From: Otis tarda
Taxonomy: Eukaryota; Chordata; Aves; Otidiformes; Otididae
NCBI GenBank assembly: GCA_026413225.1
Contig: CM048591.1
Coordinates: 71,450,052-71,514,051 of the forward strand
Direction of reading: 5' to 3'
DNA: 64,000 nucleotides
Made by a program: the position numbers and the translations under genes. The notes under the pieces were generated by a model. That model did not search any database, was not told the origin of the DNA, and was given only the letters and a program-made list of their open reading frames with translations. How positions within the stretch are numbered: position 1 is the stretch's first letter; every line of letters begins with the position of its first letter. Below are positions 35,373-47,839 of this stretch, one piece after another.

Positions 35373-35934
35373 TCACAAAACGTGATAAAGAGCTGTCCTC
35401 CTAGAGCATGGGGTTTGTGCACAGCCATTTTGTTGCTTTAGGTAGATTAACTAGGGATGTACACAACGTCCTAACTGAACGCAATTTGGGTGCCTTTGCT
35501 TCTGTGTTTCGGACTCAGAGAGGAGTTGAATTTATTTGTTCTTCTGTGTTTGTCCCTTAACCAAATTCTGCACTGACCTGCTCATTTGTGACTAACGAGA
35601 AATGTAAAAGTTGAGGTTTAGCAGAACTAAACTTAACTTGGCTTGATTAGTCAGAAACCATAGCAAACAATGGTACTGTAATTGGGCAACACAGTTTTAT
35701 TTCTTGACAATTCTGTGCTAGTTTTCATTGCTATATTTTAATTGTAATGAGGGGATAATTTAGGACATGAAATTCAGGACAATATACAGATGTATATTTT
35801 TATTATGATACATTTCAGTTATTTTTGGGAGGGATTACTGAAATTGCTGCTTTTGCCCACACTGACAATATGCATATATATCCTGTATGTATTTTTCATA
35901 TTTTTATTTTAGAAACCAATTGTGACTTACACCA

Positions 35935-36110
35935 ATGAAATAAAAGCAGTTCTTACGACACTGTTACATCTAAGCCAGTTTCCTTCTATTTTTAAATATG
36001 CTTCACATTTGTGTGTATGCCTTACTTCTTTATTTCTCATTTAACGTAACAGTTTTAATAGTACAATAGCATTTTACAGCCAGAAAAATTCAGGGTGCAT
36101 CAGTGAAAGT
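35935..36110. repeat. Diverged repeat pair, copy B
   Basis: CATTTGTGTGTATGCCTTAC, TTTAACGTAACAGTTTTAAT and AGCATTTTACAGCCAGAAAA correspond block for block to the copy at 33.97-34.17 kb, in the same orientation about 1.9 kb away. Confidence 0.35.
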
Positions 36111-38049
36111 CCTTTTTGAAGCATTAAAATTTGTTTCCTTAGAGTAGAGTCCACAACATGCATGGACATTTTTTTTTTGCATAATTACTCATCCTATTGC
36201 AAAGTATTAGAATGGCTGTACCAAACAGGGTATAACAAAGTATGAACCCAGTGGGTTCCTGAAGGCCCATTGTAGTTTATAGTCTCTTATCTGAACTAAA
36301 AGTTTGGAACAATGTAGTTTTATGTAATTTTTCTAAACAGAATATGAAAATGGTCATTTAATCTCTGTGGATATTAGATACAAGCCCAAATCATCCTTAA
36401 AAAGCAGATGCCTAGAGAAGATATTCACTGGTTTGAGAAAAGGATTCTTGCTAAACGCTGAAGTAACTGCTTCGTGCAATATCAAAATTGGCACATGTTT
36501 TACAATGATCTGTGTAGGTTTCAGCAGATGAGATTCATGATATCTGGTCTAGCACTCGGCCTTAATGGAAAATAAAGCAAATGATACAGACTTATTTGTG
36601 TACATTTATGTATGAGAGTTACTCTTATTTGTCACATTAAAAAAACAAAACAAAACTTTCTGAAATTCTGGTCTAATATCTGTAAAAATACTTACAACAT
36701 GTTATATAAGTGCCTGTCTCATCAGGCTCCACTCTAAAAGTGCAAGGACACTGTAGCAGTTTAGAAAAAATATGATATTGTGGAAGGCTGGTTTTATCTG
36801 TATTAATTAAGATACTATGCTGCTTGTGCTTAAAATAGCTTAAAGAAATCTATAATTTATAATAGGCTGTGTCATGAATAGTCAGGAAACAGGTAGAAGT
36901 GTTTTTTAGGTTTTCAACGTGATCTTTTACTTAAGCAGTCAGCTTCTGACATGCTGAGAAAAAATATTTTTTTTCAGAAATTGATTTTGCAAATATAATA
37001 CCTGAAAATACCAAATTTATAGTTTTCAGCTAGGGAACAGATGTATCATTTTATCCTTAGGGCCTTAGATGATTAATTACATTCATTCATAGTTATGTAA
37101 AAAAAACCAAATACGTGTAGTGGCTTTCAGCATTATTAATGCAGACTTTTAAATTCTGTCCTCTAGAATATTTTTTAAAACCCTGTTTAAGTTATAACAG
37201 TTTCTGAAGATATGCAAATTGCACATTCAATTTCAGTTTTGAGTGCATTTTTGCACTAAAATATAGCAATTGACCAGCTCATATTCTTCGTTTCCCACAG
37301 CCTCCATTTTCTGGATAGGTGTTCAATAATCCCTTTTCAACAGCTTGTCTAAATAATTGCTGAAATGAAAGAACGCTTTCACTTACTTGGTGAATTATAA
37401 AACACACGCACACAAAAATCCCTGCACTTTGAAAGGGTTAAGGCTTTCCATAAAGGTTTGATAGAAAATAAAGAAGTGTAGCAATGTAGTGTTTGTTTGA
37501 AGAATTTGAGCCAAGGTGTCTGTTTATCTCTAATGGAAGATGACAACGGAGGATTTAAAAAGTCATCCCACTTATTGTCTCCAACACAAAAACTTCCGCT
37601 TGGATCTTTCAACTTGCTTCGCCACATCTGAAGAAGCAGTGGGCAAACTGCTGAATTTTTGTTAATCAGCTTAACCTAATGAGATGAAAAGACCTTTTCA
37701 GAATTACAGGCAGAGAGACATGCATATACAGAGAAAACTGTTTCTGAATGCTTTCACATCTAGAAATTTTCTTCATACTAGCTGGGAAAGGGCTGACCTC
37801 AGTTCTGCTTCTGTCTTCCTCACCTGCCTTCCTCATTTTGCTTTCCTACCTAATTCTAGATCTTCGGTAAGCCTGTGTTCCTGAGGTGTTTCCCCTCTTC
37901 CTTACCCCTTCAGGAACAACTAAAAGGAAGACTTAATGCGGGTTTGGGGTGGAGATACCTTTGGGAACTGAGGCAAGAAAGCCTAAGCTGATAAAACGTG
38001 ACTCTTCTGATGGGGGCCCTGTTTGGATAACTTGCCTCTTCTAAATTCT

Positions 38050-38262
38050 CTTTTCTTTTCTCTTCTTTTCTTTTCTTTTCTTTTCTTTTCTTTTCTTTTC
38101 TTTTCTTTTCTTTTCTTTTCTTTTCTTTTCTTTTCTTTTCTTTTCTTTTCTTTTCTTTTCTTTTCTTTTCTTTTCTTTTCTTTTCTTTTCTTTTCTTTTC
38201 TTTTCTTTTCTTTTCTTTTCTTTTCTTTTCTTTTCTTCCTTCCCTCCCTCCCTCCCTCCCTC
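38050..38262. repeat. (TTTTC)n array of about 36 units with a (CCCT)n tail
   Basis: Almost pure TTTTC pentanucleotide repeat on the sense strand, passing into CCTT/CCCT units at about 38235-38262. The homopurine strand is GAAAA. All long frames across it (Phe/Ser/Leu on one strand, Lys/Arg/Glu on the other) are translation artefacts. Long polypurine-polypyrimidine tracts of this kind can adopt H-DNA. Confidence 0.97.
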
Positions 38263-38309
38263 TCCTCAGCTCCCTCTCCTTTTCTCTCTGTTGTCAAGCC
38301 CACTTCATA

Positions 38310-38530
38310 AACGGTAGCAGCTGGAGATCTTTTTAGTGGCATTCAGGGATTACTGCCCTTCAGGATTTTAATAAGCCCCACTGCCTGAAATGCCTGTGAG
38401 GGTGCTCTCTGAGACAATTACCATTCAGGGCTGGGATTGAGGGCCCTTCATAGCCCAGATGGCCAAGGGACTGTGCACAGGCAGATAGCATTCCCCAAAC
38501 AACAGATCATTGGAGCAAAGAGAGAGTGGG
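38310..38530. promoter_or_regulatory. Candidate regulatory element next to the pentamer array
   Basis: A repeat-free stretch of even base composition (E-box CAGCTG at about 38318, GGATTA-type core near 38348, GACAATTACC near 38413). It abuts the microsatellite and contrasts with the AT-rich sequence around it. The call rests on texture only. Confidence 0.2.
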
Positions 38531-39019
38531 TTTGTTGTGGTTTTTGGTTTTTTTTGTGGGTTTCTGTTTTTTTTTTGTCATTGGTTTGGATGAGGAGCGG
38601 AGAGAGGGAGAAAAGGAAGTGAATAAGGGGGTTCTATCCCTTTGCAGCTAATCAAAGTGAAGTTTGCTCATCCTTCTATACATAACTGGATTTAAACTGT
38701 GACCTCTTAAGAACCACAATTTCAGGTTACATATCCCTATTTGCTGTAAGGCAGCTGCACTTTGTAATTTAAAAACACAATACCCTGATTATGAGGAGTA
38801 TTTCTGAGCTGCCCCCACAGGAAGGAATAACCTGCAAAGGCCAGAATGAGATATCTTCTTACTTTAGAGCTGGGAACAGAGGAGAAGTATTTCAGGTGGA
38901 AATGACTAGTAGCTGTGGATGCTTGGGACAGTCTGGAAAGTCTGTCTAACAGAGGCCAAACGTTTAGCCAGAAGGCCTTGGTCGTTTAGGCTTGCTGTTA
39001 CTGGCAGTATGGCATGGCT

Positions 39020-39072
39020 TCTAGATGAAGCACAGAGAAATGAAGTAAATTAAGTAAGTGGTGAACTTCTGG
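39020..39072 (-). mobile_element. MIR-like SINE fragment
   Basis: AGATGAAGCACAGAGAAATG followed by AAGTAA and TAAGTAAGTGGTGAAC matches the antisense MIR core ('GAGGCACAGAGA...AAGTAACTT...CTAGTAAGTGG'). It is short and old, in the same orientation as the other MIR-like copies in this window. Confidence 0.45.
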
Positions 39073-39079
39073 AAAAACT

Positions 39080-42000
39080 TTTTCCTTGGATGAAATTTTA
39101 GGCACTGAAATAAGGGAAGTGCAGGGTTTAGGAGAGAAAGTTTGGAGTTGTTTTAGCAAGGACCACTCCTTACTGACTTAAGTGCTTACAAAGCTAATTT
39201 CAGTACAGCCAAAGCTTTTTGGTCTTGCAGTCCTGTGCAAAAAGTGGGAAATGTGCCTTATTAGCTCAACAGCTGTTCTCTGTCTGGACGGACAGACATT
39301 GATTTTTTTAATCCTTGGACCCGCTGATGGCAGAAAAACTAATTTATGCCTCTTCACATTGAAGTTAATATTTGTGATACAGAGCTCAGTTGCTGCCCTT
39401 TTGCTTTTGACTTCTACAATGAATACTTCATTCTTTTAAATCATATTTAATAAGAAAATAAAATGCATCATGCCATAAAAGAGAGAAATTGCATTAAATA
39501 AAAAGCATACAGCTGGACTGTCTTATGGCTGAATAGTTTGGATGAATGGGACTAATTCTGTAGTTATTGATCTTGAGGTTTCTTCTCCCATACCCCAGTA
39601 AGCTGTAGCAAGTTAATTTGTGGAACGGCTGAAACTCCAATTCAAACTTTAAAAAGAGTATTTGATTGCTCTCTGAGAAAAATAATAGATATGAATTGAT
39701 ACTAGAATTTTGCATACTGATAATGTATATGTAAACAGCTCTGCTTCATATATGGTTGGTACACCAAATTGAAATAGGGTGATAATCTCTTACTCTAGGA
39801 TGTGTGGTGATGGCTAGGGCACAGAGGTAAGTTCTTCTATCTGTTTTAACACTACTGAACTCTTCCTTCTTCCTGTAAATATTCAGACTTCTTGAGTAGC
39901 TGTGTTCAGGGATACCTCTGTAGTTAAGAAAGTATTTGTAACACAAATAGTGATAGAGGTAGATAGTTCACCTGAAGATGATGTTTCGTTAGCCCCTTTC
40001 AAACTGATAAGCATGATTGCTTGGATATATTCCCATTATGAAACAAAATGATTGGCTTTGTTTCTCTCATGCAGTACCATCAGACCCTTTCCCCCCTGCA
40101 TTTCAGTGTTACAAGGATAACAAAATTAAAAATAAATAAGTAAAGCGTTCATAAATCAGAGAGGACTTAACTTCAGTAATAGGTGCAGGTGCTGACAACT
40201 CGGATATCAATGGCCAAGTGAGACAGTGCAAAGCTTGCAGCAGTTTCCAAGTGTTACAAGTATTGACACAAATTCTGCCTGCTGTACTTGGATAAGTAGA
40301 CTCATTGCAGTAATTGGGATAATCATTAAAGTGGATAAGGTGAGTAAGATTTGTGCAGTTTTAAGAAATAATACTGTTTTACTATTATCTTTTGAGTCCT
40401 CAAATTCAATTTGCATGAGAAGACAGCATTATAAATTAGAACAAGTTATTTAACATTGAAACTTGAATCTTCTGTTTAATTTGAATCCGTAAGACTGGAA
40501 AAATTCAGCAAGAGATTATTTGTGTATGTATAAACAGTGCTTCAAACAGTCAGGTATATGGTCTGACACTTCTGAGAACATCCAGCATACGTACTGCTGC
40601 ATTTCAGCTACAGGTTGCAGAATGTGTAGTTTCATACTGGAGCACCTGGGTTTTTATTTTGATAATAGATACATGTGTAATGTTACATATAATAGCAGTT
40701 GTGCTCATCAGGGACATTAGTGTGATTTACTGATTTAGAATTGAGTGATTATAAGATTGGACTAACAGTGTCATGATGAATCAGGCTAAAACTTTAACTA
40801 AGATGTGCAGAACTATTTAGAATGATGGTGCAGTGTTTCTATCTGTCAATGTAATGTGAAAGCTGCTTTATGGGCTCTTGGTTTTGATTATCATTTTGGA
40901 TCATTTCAAGGTATTTCCAGTTTCTGATATGTGTGATTTATGTCAGAAATTGTGTGTTTTCAGAAGGACTACTGGTCTGTAAGTTAGTGCCGTGTGCATC
41001 CCCTCATCTCTGAGCATTGCTGCAATGTCCAGATATGGATCAAAATAAATATTTAAGCTTCTATATGATATCTCCTGTGAGAGACCTGTGATTCCTCAGA
41101 CCAAGTTCAACACCTAGTTTCCTTCTCCATGTTCAAGTTTTGCCAACTTTTTTATTGTCCTTTATTTTTTCCCAATACTAGGATAGATCTAATTTTGTAA
41201 TGCTATTAAGAGATGACTTTCTCGCTCACTGTCTTCTATCAGGATTCTAGAATGCTAGACATACATGCAAAGACAGGACTTGAAAAACATACTATGTTTG
41301 AAGGCCTGTTTGTAACATATAAGCATATAGCACTGGAATATTTTTATTCCTTTTCCTCCATCTTCAAGCATGACATGTCTGATTTTAGCCTTTTCACATT
41401 TTTTTTATTTCAGTGTCAGCAGACAGTGTATGCGCGGTAATTTACCTGACAGTGTCTACTGCTGCCAGGTCTAGAAGCCTGATGGAGTCATGGAACAGCA
41501 TTATAGTGCTTGTCATTCTAAATGTCATGGGCATTTAGCTAAGGGCTCCTGCAGCCTGAATGGATTCTCTCCAGTTTTTGTTTTTAAAAAAGTACAACCC
41601 TTCATTAGAATTTGTGCATTTTTCCTAGTTAATAATATATGCCATGAAATAATTATTGGATCCTAGTATCATAAAGGCAGGTGTGTAAAAAACTGTTTTC
41701 CTTTCATTTGTCATCAATGTTGACGGTCATTCTGTGTATTTTGTATTGCTGAATAGTTGCAGAAATCACTGTGGAAGTTCTTCTAATAAACTTAGATCAG
41801 CTGGATAAAATAAGAACAGTTGAAAGGTGGCTGATAGGCCATTACCATAATTTGTAGGTACTATTTATAAACTTAACCGGCAATTTTGAATCTTATAGTG
41901 GAAGGAATAGTTTAACATTCAAATATAAATTATTTTATTAACACATATCTCCTTCAACTATTGTTCTGGTAACTACAGAATCAATTCTGTAAGTGATAAA

Positions 42001-42590
42001 ATATGAAGTATTTTCACTTCAGAACTTCTAAAATTTTGGACAAAGTATATGTTTTTAGATTTATGTTAACAGAGAAGGGTGTTGCTATCTAAATGTCTCT
42101 GTGAGCACATCCAGACCACACTGTTCAAAGTGTGTTGCCGTCCTGCAACACAATCTGATACACTGTGAATGGTCAGTATTCTTAGGTGTCTTTTAGTGAA
42201 ATGAGATGATAGTGTTAAGTCTCAATATGTGTGAAAATTCAGGCAATCACGAAAATACAGTGACATTTAGCAATTCATAGGAATCTTTTTTCAAAGCTTT
42301 CTATGGATGTAGTTTCCCATTTGTATCTTAGGGTGGATTTGTTAAACTAGCATTGTTTTTACCATTTTTGGGAATTAAATCCGTTTCCTCTTGAAAAAAA
42401 ATGATGAAAATATTTTTTAATGACATGTTTAAAGTTGGGGGGTGGGGAAATCTTTCAGAGAATTCATCAGAGTAAAAGTACTCTGGTAACCAGTTGAGCC
42501 CTTGATATTTGGTCTGGTTTTATGCATCAGTGAACAAAAGATTCTTAATTGGTGTTTATTCACTCCAAGTGTCCCAAACAGTAAACAGGA
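39080..42590. other. Intron block with no recognised feature
   Basis: AT-rich intron sequence. I see no gene, RNA, named repeat or long simple repeat here; the short open frames show no family resemblance. Confidence 0.55.
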
Positions 42591-42599
42591 ATAAAAGTG

Positions 42600-42870
42600 T
42601 TCAGAAGTGTCTGCACGTCATTTCCTCACAACTTGCTATGACTCCCTGGCGCTTCTGGTTTTGTCGGATTATTAGTCTGTGAAGGAAGAGATAAAGCATT
42701 TCCTTGTATTGAATTTGAGCACGCTCTGTGCTTTCGGCTGAATGAAATATTAAAGGCTGTTTGCGATCTCACAGATGAGTAGGGCAGGCAAACTTTCGCA
42801 CGCACATGGGGGGGGCGGTGGGCAGGCTGAGGTAAAGGCATCCATAGATTCCCGAATTTAGGAGACTTGT
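42600..42870. promoter_or_regulatory. Candidate regulatory element
   Basis: Even base composition with CpGs that stand out from the AT-rich surroundings (CACGTC near 42615, TTTCGCACGCAC near 42795), a G8 run near 42808-42815 and GGATTATTAG near 42668. It has the texture of a conserved non-coding element; conservation is not testable here. Confidence 0.2.
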
Positions 42871-43439
42871 TTGTGGTTGCTGGCAGTATTTTGCTCCCAT
42901 ATACAAGGATGCTCCACCCACATGGATTTCAATGACTACTTTTAATTATTTTTGTAAGCATCTCTGGACCATATGTACCTGTTAATCCTTCTGTTGACTG
43001 TGGCTACTAAAACTATTTCATAAACACTGTAAGCATCACTAATTGTAATGAACTCCCAATCTAGCATTCCTGAAACCGTGGAACCTGCAAGACGTGCTCC
43101 TGCAAATGAGAGGGTGTGGGTGTACTGCTCTCGTTTTCATCAATAGAACAGATTAATTACAGTGGAGGAGGAAAGCAATAAATGATAGAGTCCACCTGGG
43201 AAAGTAAAATAATTTGGGATACTGTGGAGTGGTTAAAATGTAAAGGGTTCAGTCTATCATCCGTCTTTATTTCTCATTTTCTATAAGTACATATACTTTG
43301 TATACACACCTATGTAATAGCATACTCTCTTACATATAAAGTGAGATGGTCAGAAAAGGATTTCTACAGCATTGACTAATGTTCTTAATACTGTATAATA
43401 CTACAGAAATAGTAATTGTCCTATAGAGAGATGTTGTCC

Positions 43440-43900
43440 ATGGCAATCCTTCTTTATTAAAATTACTTTACGCGTTGGCTCACTGCTGAGACCTTTCATC
43501 CCATGGATGGCTGGTTTTACAAGTCTGGCCTTATCTGTCAGCCTGCCTGTGTGGAACCGAACTGAAATGTATCTATATTACTTAATGAGAAACTTTGTCT
43601 TAAGTGTAGGGAAGTCTCCCACTATGAGGCTGTCAGCTACCTGAGCCCTAAAATCCATGATAATTACCGTGTCTATAAAATGTCCCTCATTACGGCACAT
43701 AAAATGCTTGGCTGCAGAGAACTGCTGTGTGAAGATGGTGTGCTGCATAACAGTCAGCATAAAATAAAACTCCTGGGTAAAAAATAAATAAATAGACATT
43801 ATACCTGGTTTAATTTGCACAGTTTTGATGAACAGGATTCCCAAGTTTTCCAAGTTGTCTGGCTGTGGTACAGCAACAACTTCAGGCATGCAGCCTTGAC
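43440..43900. promoter_or_regulatory. Candidate regulatory element
   Basis: About 460 bp free of simple repeats until 43782, with paired CTGTCAGC motifs (near 43536 and 43631; MEIS/TGIF-type TGACAG cores), GATAATTACC near 43659 and CCATGG at 43501-43506. Low T-run density and even composition set it off from the neighbouring intron. Confidence 0.25.
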
Positions 43901-45234
43901 CACAGAGGAACTTAGTGGCCCTACTGTAGTCTGGTGGGCCCTGCTAGTCTATTACAAATGAAAGTGCTGGCACTGGGAAAGTGTGGTGCAGGAGGAGTTA
44001 AGCAAGGCTATTTGCCATCGATCAATACTGGAAAAAATATGCAGTAAGAACCTAGTAACCTTCCAAAGAAGTTGCTTTGAAATACTCATACAACTATAAA
44101 GGTGCAAATTCTCTTCTTTATTTGAAGGAACTTAGCAAAGATGCATCTATCAGGAGGAAATATGAAAACACTTTTCCTCAATTACCAATTGTTAGCTCAA
44201 AGCAAGTAATGAAATTGTTTCAGAAAATAACTGCATGATTATTTATTGACTTTGGCTACATTGATTTGCTAAATCATATGGATGCTATTAAGGTTTGCTG
44301 TTTTAAGCAACAACACTCACTGCCCCCCTTCACCCTTTCCTTTCAATTGACGTGGTCAAATCCCAACACAGTTTTGAAACCACAGTTTGAAAGATTGTGT
44401 ATTTCAGTTATACATGTAATGGTTTCATATTTCTTAATTCCGTCCCCTTGGCCATCCCCACCCTTTGTATTTTTGAGTTTTTCTGTGTAGCATGGCCCTC
44501 AGCTCAGACATGAAGCTATGAACTGTGTTATTGTATATGTGTTTTTGGTTCAAAACTCGGTTAACTGGAGTGTGGACTATGTTTTTCAAGTGGAAACATT
44601 CCATGCATCCTATATTACAATGTCAAATTATTAGTGGATTTTCAAAGCAAATAAAAAATGTAATTTAAAGCCATGTCTCTCAGCTGCAGGTTTTTTTTTA
44701 CAGTCCCCCGGTTGTTTTAAAATAGCATATGTTAGAGCTGTCCCACATCTTATTACTGTGAAGGCCAGTGACAGAAATGCTGAATCATGCAAAGGATATT
44801 ATAGAAAACTCGGAGCATACTAAAACTAATCCAGATATTGCAAACTTGTTCCTTAGCCATTTTTATCCTAGGAGGGCCCCATTTTGACCTTTACCTATGC
44901 ATTTTGAAGGAGGTATCAGGTTCTTGATCTTTAGCTGTTTGTGAGATAGCTGAGTTGCATACTAGGAACAAAATTCAACTCTCTGGAATAGAAGTTGGAA
45001 AATTTGCTATCGTGTCTAAGCGGCAGCACCAATGTACTGAACGGCCTAACAGAGGGAAATTAACTTTCTATAGTTTATAGTACAAAATCAATTTTTTTAC
45101 TATGCTATTGCTTAAAAAGGCAGTTTTCTCTTCCACTCTTAAGATTGTTAAGATTCCACGCCTAAGATTGTTTTATAGCTGCGCTTTATAACTTCAACAT
45201 TACGTTCCCCATTTGAAAGCTCATTTTTAACCTT

Positions 45235-45300
45235 TCCTTTGAATGAATTAGGAGGTGAAGGAATCTATGTACCAGAGATGTAAAGAGTTTGCTGACTTCT
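45235..45300 (-). mobile_element. Possible MIR-like SINE fragment
   Basis: GGAGGTGAAGGAATC, ACCAGAGATGTAAAGAGTTT and GCTGAC follow the antisense MIR order ('GAGGAAACTGAGGC', 'CAGAGAGGTTAAGTGACTT', 'GCC'). Weak, short match. Confidence 0.3.
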
Positions 45301-45439
45301 CTGAACTACAGACTTTCAAACCAGCATCTTCTCATACGTGTGACTCTCAGTGATTCTCTTTTCTAATTAAGAAACTCTTTTTTTAACCCTCTCTGTTGTT
45401 AGACTAACAGCAGCATTGCAGCAGGCCCTCCCTATCATC

Positions 45440-45830
45440 TGAACAGAGGAGCTGTCAGTACATTAAAAGCCTGAGTCTTCCCCTGTGAGTGCATCGCATC
45501 CGCCAGCCGCATATCACTGCTAAAAGAAACATGGCACGCAGGTGTTTAAATTATTTACACTCATAATCGGCCTTTATGTTACACTGCTGAGCCAAGCCTC
45601 TGTTATTCTAGTGCATAATTGATGGTGCTCAGTAGTGGAAAAGTTAGAAAAGCAGAAGTAATGCGATGCGAAAGTCGAGTGAGGCAGCTCCAGCTGGCTC
45701 AGCGTGCCTGGGCTGAGCCGCCCGCGCAGCCGCCTGGTGAAGGCAGGGAAACAGGCCGGGACTGGGCATCATCTCAGGGCCTTGATTTGGTGTTTGAGGA
45801 GGAAAAGATTTCTTCAGCCAAACTGTGTGA
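45440..45830. promoter_or_regulatory. Candidate regulatory element with small CpG-rich core
   Basis: The core at 45660-45745 is rich in CpG (GCGATGCGAAAGTCGAG and CCGCCCGCGCAGCCGCC), isolated within AT-rich intron. The flank at 45480-45630 is of even composition with TAATTGATGG and AAATTATTTAC motifs. It could be an enhancer or a small orphan CpG patch; no exon is evident. Confidence 0.25.
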
Positions 45831-46904
45831 CTAGCAAGGACTTGAAGGCTTTAGTAGTTTGTCGCAAGCCTCGTAAAGCTCTTGGGGGAGTTAGAAGTCT
45901 GTGTTCTCAGAAGGGTGTAGCTTACAGTGAATCTTGCATGGTTTTGGATGGTCCAGTGGATGGCAAAAGGGTCATAATGCCCTATTCATTCTAGAACAGA
46001 GAATTGCATAACCAGGAGTATCTTGTAAAGGCTACAGACCTTCAGAAATTATGACCATTTTGTCATACACGGGAATCTCTTGCACAAAAAAAATAATCCA
46101 AAGACTGCCCTATTTTGGAATTACTAGTGTAATATTCTGGCTATCTTGGATGCAAATCAGTATAGTACAAAATACACTCAATTATTTCAAAATATCAATT
46201 ACATTATTTCCAGAAACTTCTGTTAATTTTTAAAGCAACTTAATATCTCATTTCTGATGTAAGTATTGGAATATTTTGTAGAGAATCTTTGTGATTTACA
46301 AGTATGAGCTAATTTTAAAGGTTCATTCCTGCCCTTCCCTGCCTTTGTTTTTTTTTTTTTTAATTTTAAATCCATGGATTTATTTTTCTGTCTCTCCAGC
46401 ACGCTACATGTGTGTCTTGTATGGTAACGCACTGCATACCATGACATGACAGAGGATGAGTGATTACGTCTCTAATATGAAAAGAAATAATCTTTCTATT
46501 AAACAATAATGATCGTTGTTTTGGGCTTTGTCCTGTATCTAATAAAGTATGTAAATGTTTAATACTAAATTATTTTGGAACAGCAGCAATTCCTTTGTTG
46601 CTAATTTTTCTAGATGAATGTCCTAATCACCAAAGCCCCTAGCATTTCTCGGTTGTTATCATCAGGATAAAAAAGGCTGTTTCACTACAGAAACAAGGAA
46701 GATGGTTAGGGTAACAGAATAAGTTAGTCAGGAAGATATTGTTGCTTGTATTATTGGTCTCTAGGTACACTGAAATTTTTTGGTAGCACTATTTGGTCTT
46801 CGAGGCAACTAGTATTTAGCCACGTGGTGTAGCTGCAAGTAGACTGCTTGTGTAACTGGCAATGAATAGTGCTAATGAGCAGGACTTTCTTCACTCTTGT
46901 GAAA

Positions 46905-46926
46905 ACAAGCTGTGAAAACAGCTTGT
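46905..46926. repeat. Short hairpin with GAAA loop
   Basis: ACAAGCTGT and ACAGCTTGT are perfect inverted copies separated by GAAA, which in RNA would be a stable GNRA-type loop. The left arm and loop are also part of a tandem echo (TGTGAAAACA repeated), so local duplication may explain it. Confidence 0.7.
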
Positions 46927-47269
46927 GCAAACTGCAATGGACATATTGTGACAAGGGATGCGTGGCTGAAATAATGAAACATTTGTATGCTTCACTTTTA
47001 TCTTCACAGAAATGGAGGCACTTTTGATAGTTGGAGCCCTTGACACAAACACAGTGTTTTAATGCACTTGAACTGATTATGTATTTTCAAACTAAGACAC
47101 TTTCTTGTGTCCGTGTTGTAAATTACCACGCACTGTTTAACTAAACCTCTGCTTATATTACCTTCATACGCAGAGGTGATGCCAATGCTGGCATTTGTAT
47201 GCTAAATGCTCACTGTGTGACAGTTCTTCAGGTGATTAAGTGTCTAATAACTTTTATTATTATTTCTAA

Positions 47270-47830
47270 GCAGAGAAAAGGAATGTTTCATTGTTAAGAA
47301 TAGTGCAGAGATCCCAAATAATTTAATCCCTATGCTTTAATAAGCTGGTCTCATTAATATTTCCTGTATCAATTCTGCCAAAAAGACCAAACAGACAAAC
47401 AGCAAGAAAAGAAAAAAAAGAAATGAAGGAAATCTTGCAAAGATTATTATGACAATAACAATGACAAAAAATGCACAAAATTGTATTTCATATAGAAAAC
47501 ACAGCCTTGTAACATTTAATGAAGCAACACAAATCCTTACAGCTTCTTTGATGATGGTGCTATAAAATACCCTAATAAGCTATAAAGAAGGGAGCCTCTG
47601 TCCTGTTGAAAATAATGACGATAGCAAATTCCTGTGCCACAACATTAGGGAGGCAAAAACAGAAAGAAAAGTAATTAGACACTGAACAATAAAAATCCTC
47701 AAGCAATCTTTTTGCCTGGCACTGCGTTAAACAAGAGCTGTATGTATATGATATTAACAAGCACATTTTTTCAATTAGAAAACATTTTGAAGAATTTTAT
47801 TTTGTCAAAGTGACTTGCACAGTGGAAATT
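47270..47830. promoter_or_regulatory. Candidate regulatory element
   Basis: AT-rich but non-repetitive, with clustered SOX-type cores (ATGACAATAACAATGACAAA at 47450-47469, AACAATAAAAA near 47685) and TAATTAGACAC near 47672. Suggestive of a neural enhancer-like sequence only by motif content. Confidence 0.2.
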
Positions 47831-47839
47831 ACTTTCATG

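Noticed and set aside
37983-38342. 119-codon Lys/Arg/Glu frame and its Phe/Leu/Ser counterpart
   Set aside because: Translation of the TTTTC pentamer array.
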